From the NCBI RefSeq assembly GCF_010183535.1, contig NC_071328.1:4402001-4466000 (forward strand): a stretch of 64,000 nucleotides of DNA, given 5' to 3'. Source of the stretch: Caenorhabditis remanei. Lineage: Eukaryota > Nematoda > Chromadorea > Rhabditida > Rhabditidae. Each line of letters opens with the position of its first letter. The stretch's first letter is position 1. The notes beneath the pieces are model-generated. The model saw only the letters and a list, made by a program, of their open reading frames with translations. It did not search any database and was not told the origin of the DNA. Of this stretch, positions 61,501-64,000 are shown in pieces. Position numbers and translations under genes: made by a program.

Positions 61501-63923
61501 CCGCTTCTCATTTTTAGTCCTTCGTCTTTGAAAGTGAATATCTCAAAAACTAGAAGAGCTAGGTGAATTTTGATAATTACGAAAAGTAAGATTAATGTTT
61601 GATTTATATCATATTCCAAGGTTGAAAACTTGGAGTAACTTGTCACATTGTGAGGCTCGGTCAAAGTTGGCTGGTGAGTTTCCAGAATTCGGGTTTTTCA
61701 ATCTCTTAACTGTGAAGATGAATATCTCCAGAACTGAGGGAGCAATTCAAAAGTGATCAACTACAAGTATGATCTACTTGACATTTTAAATATTCTGTGA
61801 ATTGATTACTTTTTGAAGAATTGAAGTTTCAGAGATTGACTTGAAAGACAGGTCGGACCGAAGTTCAGTACTGAAAAAATTCAAACGTTTCCAAAATTCT
61901 CGGTTTTTTTTGAAAAAAGTTCTTATAAGTGATTATCAAAGTTTTTGAAGAATATATGGCTCTATTCCAGTTTAGATGTCCTTTGAAAACTTGAACATCC
62001 CAAAAAACACTTAGACGTCCTTTAAAACACTTAGACGTCCTTTGAAACATTTGAACGTCCTTTCGGATCCAAAATATGTTCAAAAATGTTTAAACGTCCC
62101 TTAAAACATTTAGATGTCCCAAAAAACGTTTAGACGTCCCATTAAATACTGAGACGTCCCTTGAAGTCCGCAAATTTGGCTTTAAATAATTAGACGTCCC
62201 AAAAAACAATTAGACGTCCCAAAAAACATTTAAACGTCCCAAAAAAAGTTTAGACGTCCTTTCAACACTAAAAGTCACTGAAAGTGTTCAAGGGACGTCT
62301 AAATATTTTTTGGGACGTTCAAATGTTTTTTGGGACGTTCAAACTCAGAGAATTTTTGGCGTAGGATCGGCGTGTGCGCCGTCGAAATGGCGTAAGCGCC
62401 GGTCAAAACGGCGTAAGCGCCGCTGAAATCGGCATTAATGCCACCTGTTATGGCGTTTTCGCCGAATGATAAACCAGCGGCGCAGGATTAGGAAGCAAAA
62501 AGTTTGAGATCGGCGAAAGTGCCGCAATCGCGCCGGTTTGAGAGGAGGCGGCCAGGGAAGGGCGCAGCTGCGGCCTGGAAACGGCATTTACGCCGTTCAT
62601 TGGCCGGACCTTGGAATGCTTACTTGCGCATATCCATGTTGACTCATTATACGTTTTTAAAAATTATTTTTCCATGTTTTTACTCTACTTTTTAATTTTT
62701 TACTGATTCCGAGATGTGTAAACGACGAAAAGGATGACAAGCACTCGGTAAGTGATATTTACAGTAAGAAAATTGGAAAATTGTCGTCGGAAATTGTAGA
62801 AATGGACAACTTTTTCAGAAGAGAGCTGAAGTACTCCGTCTACACGACAGGCCCATCCCCCGGCAGTGGAAACTTCCAGTTCAGAAAGGTAATCATCTCC
62901 CAACTTTTTCTATAATGTAGGCTTTTTTTTCAGCGAGGAGGTTCTAAACGAGAGACGACACTGTAGACGAGGAACTCGAACAATTCGATGAGGAGAACGA
63001 GTGAGAAAATCAGGAGGACTCGAATTCAATAAAAATTTGTTATCCCGTTTTGTTACAAATCTTTTTTGTTGTTATATTGGTTCGTTAATAAAAATTATTT
63101 TTCAAAAATCGATAACCTGATCAGGAACCGAGGGGGATAAAAGAAACAGCGGCCTAGAATCGGCGTTAACGCCACCTCAAAATCCGGCGTTAGCGCCGCT
63201 TGATTCGGCGCTTTCGCCGGGTAAATCGGCCGGAGCGCCGGCGACCACCGGCCTCACTTCGGCGCGCGCGCCGATTTTGGCAGCGCTCGCACCGATTTGG
63301 CCGGCGATATCGCCAAAAATTCTCTGAGAACGTTTTTTGGGACGTCTAAATGTTTTTTGGGACGTCTAAATCTTCAGAGCTATGTTTTGGGATTTCAAGG
63401 GACGTCTAAACATTTTATGGGACGTTTAAACGTTTTTTGGGACGTCTAAACTTTTGAAAAGACGTTTTAAAAAAATTAGAGTTTGAAAGGACGTTTAAGT
63501 GTTTCAAGGGATAAGTGTTTTAAGGGACGTTTAAGTGTTTTTTGCGACGTTTGAGTTTTTAAAGGACATCTAAACTGGAATAGAGCCGAATATACATACT
63601 TCAGAAAAATATAGAAAAATAGCACAAAAAATTGTAGTAAAAAAATTTCAAAAATTTAAATCCGTTCCGGCCGGCCAGGAATTCTGAAAGTCAGATAAAA
63701 ATGGTTAAAATCTCAAAAATTCCTCTGAAAATTCAGAAAAAAGACTCTATCAGTCCCATTACTCCACCTCACACAGCACGACTACGGTAGCTTCAGTAAC
63801 CCAAAAAGACTACGGTAACTACAGTAACCCCAAGAATCGTTACCTGGGAACAGCAACACGATTACCACCGCCCGGTTTATTCGAAGAAGCGGAATGGTGT
63901 TGCGGAAGAGTTTGTGCGTCCAT
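58528..63923 (-). CDS. inx-20: Innexin gap-junction protein
   Basis: Nine minus-strand exons give 481 residues: 63923-63844, 61196-61082, 61030-60943, 60891-60806, 60309-60059, 60008-59912, 59812-59606, 59105-58929, 58872-58528. The core begins VFAEIVGTLSF and contains the innexin signature YYQWVPF (126-132). It has two cysteines in each extracellular loop (IECW and YCW; TYCDMQIR and TVQCVL), four hydrophobic helices, and a cytoplasmic C-terminal tail. The first exon (MDAQTLPQHHS...) was found by its donor and joins the second in phase 2 through 2.65 kb of intron. The second exon also has an ATG two bases after its acceptor, so a shorter form (454 residues) is possible. Innexins form electrical and metabolic gap junctions. 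The name rests on synteny with nhr-69 and nas-5. Confidence 0.88.
60500..60795. repeat. Tandem duplication in inx-20 intron 4
   Basis: Two direct copies at about 60500-60640 and 60665-60795 share AATTTCAAGAGCTATCT, AAAATC(C)GTCT and CTGCAAGTGCGCTCTACCGA. The last phrase resembles an arm of the ~140-bp foldback family. Confidence 0.65.
61216..61360. repeat. ~140-bp foldback family member
   Basis: It runs TTAGCACGGCACGCTTCTTA to TTGTAAGAACTGTTCTGAGC and lies 20 bases upstream of the second inx-20 exon, in intron 1. A hairpin of the AGAGAAG family follows at about 61447-61500. Confidence 0.8.
61958..63587. mobile_element. 1.63-kb composite foldback element with repeat-array arms
   Basis: The ends GGCTCTATTCCAGTTTAGAT and ATCTAAACTGGAATAGAGCC are perfect inverted copies. 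Just outside, GAATATAT (61950) and GAATATAC (63588) look like a 7-8 bp target duplication. The outer part of each arm is an array of about 20-base units around TTAGACGTCCCAAAAAAC: roughly 14 units on the left, with an orientation switch near 62280, and 11 on the right. Inside these lie arrays of ~21-base units, each with its own GGCG-N4-CGCC mini-hairpin (about 62365-62600 and 63160-63315). The middle, about 62620-63150, is single-copy and holds a small spliced frame. Internally repetitive long arms resemble FB/Galileo-type foldback transposons. No transposase is present, so it would be non-autonomous. Confidence 0.8.
62734..62966 (+). CDS. Possible captured small gene inside the composite element
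   Basis: Three in-phase segments, 62734-62747, 62819-62888 and 62934-62966, give 38 residues. They are separated by two short introns with good borders (GTAAGT...TTTTTCAG, GTAATC...TTTTTTCAG). The peptide contains RELKYSVYTTGPSPGSG and FQFRKRGGSKRE. An AATAAA at about 63028 could end the transcript. After the stop, the +1 frame reads an acidic phrase TVDEELEQFDEENE to a stop, so the original reading frame may have been shifted by one base, making this a decayed copy. I do not recognise the family. It could equally be a fragment of a host gene carried by the element. Confidence 0.4.
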
Positions 63924-64000
63924 TTAGTAGTTATCCCCCGCGGAGTGGGAAAACAATTCCATAATAGGAATGGAGAGGGGAATGGATACTATCTTTATAC

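Noticed and set aside
62700..62903. Minus-strand frame MGDDYLSELEV in the composite element
   Set aside because: It lies antisense to the better-supported spliced plus-strand frame and has no splice partners.

Overview
This is nuclear DNA of a nematode of the genus Caenorhabditis. The evidence is the many short AT-rich introns with GT...TTTCAG borders, start codons placed a few bases after a splice acceptor (the usual sign of spliced-leader trans-splicing), nematode-specific families (F-box-associated domain, cuticle collagen, innexin, astacin plus ShKT, HNF4-like nuclear receptor), and many foldback repeats. The gene order matches, from memory, C. elegans chromosome I clones F52F12 and T23H4: ztf-11, lsl-1, mom-4, oct-1, nas-5, nhr-69, inx-20. 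Repeat content and sequence suggest a sister species rather than C. elegans itself. I cannot tell which species.

Layout. From 0 to 17 kb the window is gene-poor and repeat-rich. It holds one F-box-associated gene without an F-box (723-1531 +), one lysine-rich protein with a CaaX prenylation motif (3363-4022 -), long palindromes, and a 13-kb stretch with no convincing coding exon upstream of ztf-11. From 17 to 33 kb come ztf-11 (+, MyT1-type neurogenic factor), lsl-1 (-, five C2H2 fingers) and mom-4 (+, TAK1-like MAP3K). A DPNYQTL-repeat gene lies nested on the opposite strand inside the last mom-4 intron. From 33 to 45 kb come a cuticle-type collagen and the SLC22 transporter oct-1. From 45 to 64 kb come the astacin nas-5 (-), nhr-69 (+) and innexin inx-20 (-), plus one intact tRNA-Glu.

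I rebuilt ten spliced gene models, all with consistent reading phase at every junction: two exons for each of the first two genes, seven for ztf-11, seven for lsl-1, eleven for mom-4, three for the nested gene, three for the collagen, eleven for oct-1, seven for nas-5, nine for nhr-69 and nine for inx-20. An additional three-exon 38-residue frame lies inside a mobile element.

The genes are not a pathway cluster. They include transcription factors, a Wnt/MAPK kinase, a transporter, a secreted protease, a gap-junction protein and a collagen, held together by conserved synteny. What is distinctive is the non-coding structure. A ~140-bp foldback family has at least ten copies, mostly in introns. 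A ~400-bp foldback family has three copies. There are 1.15-kb and 1.9-kb palindromes, a scatter of tRNA-derived sequences, and a 1.63-kb composite element in inx-20 intron 1. That element is built from arrays of GACGTCC units and arrays of GGCG-N4-CGCC mini-hairpins around a small spliced gene, with a likely 7-8 bp target duplication. It is the best candidate here for something undescribed.
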